Under the pieces are notes generated by a model, which ran no database searches, had not been told where the DNA came from, and saw nothing but the letters and a program-made list of their open reading frames with translations. Positions 31,329 to 33,209 of a stretch of 33,209 nt of DNA are shown in pieces. The translations under genes were made by a program, and so were the position numbers. Origin of the DNA: Spirochaetota bacterium (GTDB taxonomy: Bacteria; Spirochaetota; UBA4802; UBA5550); contig QKCL01000045.1 of the NCBI GenBank assembly GCA_003246895.1, positions 1-33,209 of the forward strand, read 5' to 3'. Within the stretch, counting starts at the first letter, position 1, and each line of letters opens with the position of its first letter.

Positions 31329-33209
31329 ATGTTTAAGAGGAAAAAGCTTGAAAAGAACATTGAGGAGATGATAAACGAAGAGAGCGCAGCAATACGTCTC
31401 CTTGGGAAAAAAGAAAACCTTCTGATTGCATCGATTGCCATAATGTGGGCACTGTTTCAGCTTTCAATTGCAGGCTGGCTCATACTGGACAGTGTCAAGA
31501 TTAGGGCAATCCATCTGTTCTTTGCAATAGTGCTTATTTATCTTAACGTACCCATGATTAAAAAATCCAACAGGTTCGGGCCTCTCTCTGAAGTCAGAAA
31601 AATTCCGCTAATTGACTATGCCCTTGCTTTCGGTTCAGGGTTTCTGGCGCTCTATGTTATGCTCGACTGGGAAGGTATATCCCTGAGGATGGGAGCTCTC
31701 CTGCCAAGAGATCTTCTGCTTGGAGGAATCCTCATTCTGCTTCTCCTTGAAGCCACACGAAGGGCAATAGGCCCCGCGCTTCCTCTTATTGCGGTTGTCT
31801 TTGCAATGTATTCATTCTTTGCACCCTACATGCCTTCATTTATGGCCACAAAGGCAGTGTCATTCAACAAGTTTGTCAACCAGATCGCATTGTCCACTGA
31901 GGGGGTATACGGAATTCCCCTTGGAGTTTCTGCCACCATAGTATATCTTTTTGTGCTCCTTGGGTCCATGCTTGACAGGGCCGGAGCGGGTAATTTTTTC
32001 ACAACAATTTCGCTTTCCCTTCTCGGGAAATACAAGGGCGGCCCGGCAAAGGCGGCTGTAGTTTCTTCCGGTTTTTCAGGTCTCATATCAGGATCAAGTA
32101 TTGCAAACATCGTAACAACAGGTACATTCACAATTCCCCTTATGAAAAAGGTCGGCTATCCGGCAAGAAAGGCGGCCGCAATTGAGGTTGCAGCAAGTAC
32201 GGACGGACAGCTCATGCCGCCCATTATGGGAGCTGCGGCATTCATAATTGCTGAATACTGCAATGTGCCGTATATAGAAGTAGTCAAGGCTGCGGCGATT
32301 CCTGCATTTGTTTCATACGGAGCACTTTTCTTTGTCACACATCTTGAAGCATCAAAGCTGGGCATGACCGGACTTCCCAAAGAGGACATACCAAGTTTCA
32401 GAAAAACAATGAAGGAAGGGTGGCACTACACCATACCCATTGCCTGGCTTGTATATGAACTTGTTGTACTGAGACATTCGGCTGAACTTTCAGCCTACCA
32501 CGCAATCCTTGTGCTCATTCCATCAATACTTTATCAGGAAATATCAAGGGCTATCAAGGAAGGGAATCATTTCAGCGAAGGAATCATAAGCACACTGAAG
32601 ATAGTAAAGAACGGCCTCATAGGCGGTTCCAAGAACATGGTAATTGTGGCACTTGCCACAGCTTCCGCAGGAATAATAGTAGGCATTGTGGGAATGGGGC
32701 TCGGCGGAATGATAACGCAGATTGTGGAAATCCTTGCCCAGGGCAATGTCTTTCTCCTGCTCATTATAACTGCAATCGCAAGCCTTCTTCTGGGAATGGG
32801 GCTTCCCACAACGGCGACATATATAGTAATGGCATCTTTAACAGCTCCAATAATTGTACATGTAGGAGCATCCTACGGCATGGTAATACCTCTCATTGCA
32901 AGTCATCTGTTCTGCTTCTATTTCGGAATACTTGCAGATGATACCCCTCCAGTGGGGCTTGCATCATATGCGGCAGCTGCCATAGCAAAATCAGACCCCA
33001 TACGCACAGGGCTTCAGGGCTTCACCTACGACATGCGAACCGCAATAATTCCATTCTTTTTCGTATTCAATTCAGACCTCATTCTCCAGGGAATAAACTC
33101 ATGGCCTCTCGGACTGTTCATATTCTTCATGGCACTGCTGGGGTCAGCCGCATTCACATCAGTCGTACAGGGATGGCTTATAACAAACAATAAAATATGG
33201 GAAGTACCC
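31329..33209 (+). CDS. TRAP transporter fused permease (4TM/12TM), 3' end outside window
   Basis: 627 codons are visible, open to the window edge; the ATG has an AAAGGGA site six to seven bases upstream. The N-terminal part (about 35-145) holds the small-subunit-like membrane segments (AIMWALFQLSIAGWLIL, AIHLFFAIVLIYLNVPMI) and the rest is the DctM-type large domain: GVSATIVYLFVLLGSML, GPAKAAVVSSGFSGLISGSS, STDGQLMPPIMGAAAFI, LLLGMGLPTTATYIVMASL and FYFGILADDTPPVGLASYAA. These are the ion and substrate-binding motifs of fused TRAP permeases that work with TAXI proteins, encoded directly upstream. Only the last segments are missing. Confidence 0.95.
   Translation, partial: MFKRKKLEKNIEEMINEESAAIRLLGKKENLLIASIAIMWALFQLSIAGWLILDSVKIRAIHLFFAIVLIYLNVPMIKKSNRFGPLSEVRKIPLIDYALAFGSGFLALYVMLDWEGISLRMGALLPRDLLLGGILILLLLEATRRAIGPALPLIAVVFAMYSFFAPYMPSFMATKAVSFNKFVNQIALSTEGVYGIPLGVSATIVYLFVLLGSMLDRAGAGNFFTTISLSLLGKYKGGPAKAAVVSSGFSGLISGSSIANIVTTGTFTIPLMKKVGYPARKAAAIEVAASTDGQLMPPIMGAAAFIIAEYCNVPYIEVVKAAAIPAFVSYGALFFVTHLEASKLGMTGLPKEDIPSFRKTMKEGWHYTIPIAWLVYELVVLRHSAELSAYHAILVLIPSILYQEISRAIKEGNHFSEGIISTLKIVKNGLIGGSKNMVIVALATASAGIIVGIVGMGLGGMITQIVEILAQGNVFLLLIITAIASLLLGMGLPTTATYIVMASLTAPIIVHVGASYGMVIPLIASHLFCFYFGILADDTPPVGLASYAAAAIAKSDPIRTGLQGFTYDMRTAIIPFFFVFNSDLILQGINSWPLGLFIFFMALLGSAAFTSVVQGWLITNNKIWEVP

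Noticed and set aside
32640-32660. Sigma-54 promoter match TGGCAC inside the permease gene
   Set aside because: The second half (TTGC at the right distance) is missing and the site lies inside a coding region.

Overview
The window reads as part of the chromosome of a free-living anaerobic bacterium with an outer membrane. An OmpA-type envelope protein and an M23 cell-wall hydrolase imply the envelope. Anaerobiosis is suggested by an iron-sulfur ATPase/NifX cluster of the 'orange protein' (ORP) type. A spirochaete-like lineage is my best guess: the 5S rRNA gene stands alone, away from 16S/23S, and there is a short DUF6266-like protein of a kind I associate with spirochaetes. This assignment is inference; a ribosomal-protein or 16S comparison would settle it.

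Layout. (1) 1-1290 is AT-rich accessory DNA: the edge of an IS3-type insertion sequence, a membrane protein of unknown function, and a C-terminal scrap that could be the tail of a polymorphic toxin. (2) 1510-6085 holds small metabolic and hypothetical genes: DUF6266-like, DUF3592-like, a PhzF-family enzyme paired with an HXXEE membrane protein, two overlapping flavoprotein genes, and a molybdate-binding Mop protein. (3) 6145-9083 (minus) is a STAS-domain protein followed by plsB. (4) 9251-14000 is the most interesting block: a sigma-54 activator, a two-palindrome activator site, a -24/-12 promoter, and five tightly packed genes (NifX, two ferredoxin-ATPases, Mrp, NifX). (5) 14149-15645 is an outer-membrane PD40/OmpA protein, followed by a 461-bp gene-free stretch with phased T-tracts and 10-bp repeats. 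(6) 16107-18477 (minus) is ahcY behind an ArsR-methyltransferase regulator resembling SahR, with a strong palindrome at the regulator's promoter. (7) 18632-20447 is a divergent phosphoglycerate kinase and a YqeY protein. (8) 20611-22582 carries 5S rRNA, the degenerate tail of a D-lactate dehydrogenase, lysA and tRNA-Asp. (9) 22644-31252 has an unrecognised 1002-aa protein, a hybrid sensor kinase, a patatin lipase, an M23 peptidase and a TAXI solute-binding lipoprotein. (10) A fused TRAP permease runs off the right edge.

How genes work together. The sigma-54 regulator very likely drives the NifX/ATPase/Mrp operon directly downstream. The whole unit matches the ORP system known from Desulfovibrio, where a NifX-like protein carries a Mo-Cu-S cluster, but here it is collapsed into one operon. 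The SahR-like protein probably controls its own operon with ahcY and so S-adenosylhomocysteine recycling. The TAXI lipoprotein and the fused permease form one TRAP importer. The two stable-RNA genes share an A/T inverted repeat ending in a T8 tract directly before the -35 box.

Limits: all function calls are from reading translated sequence and motifs; no database search was possible. Promoters and operators are pattern matches.
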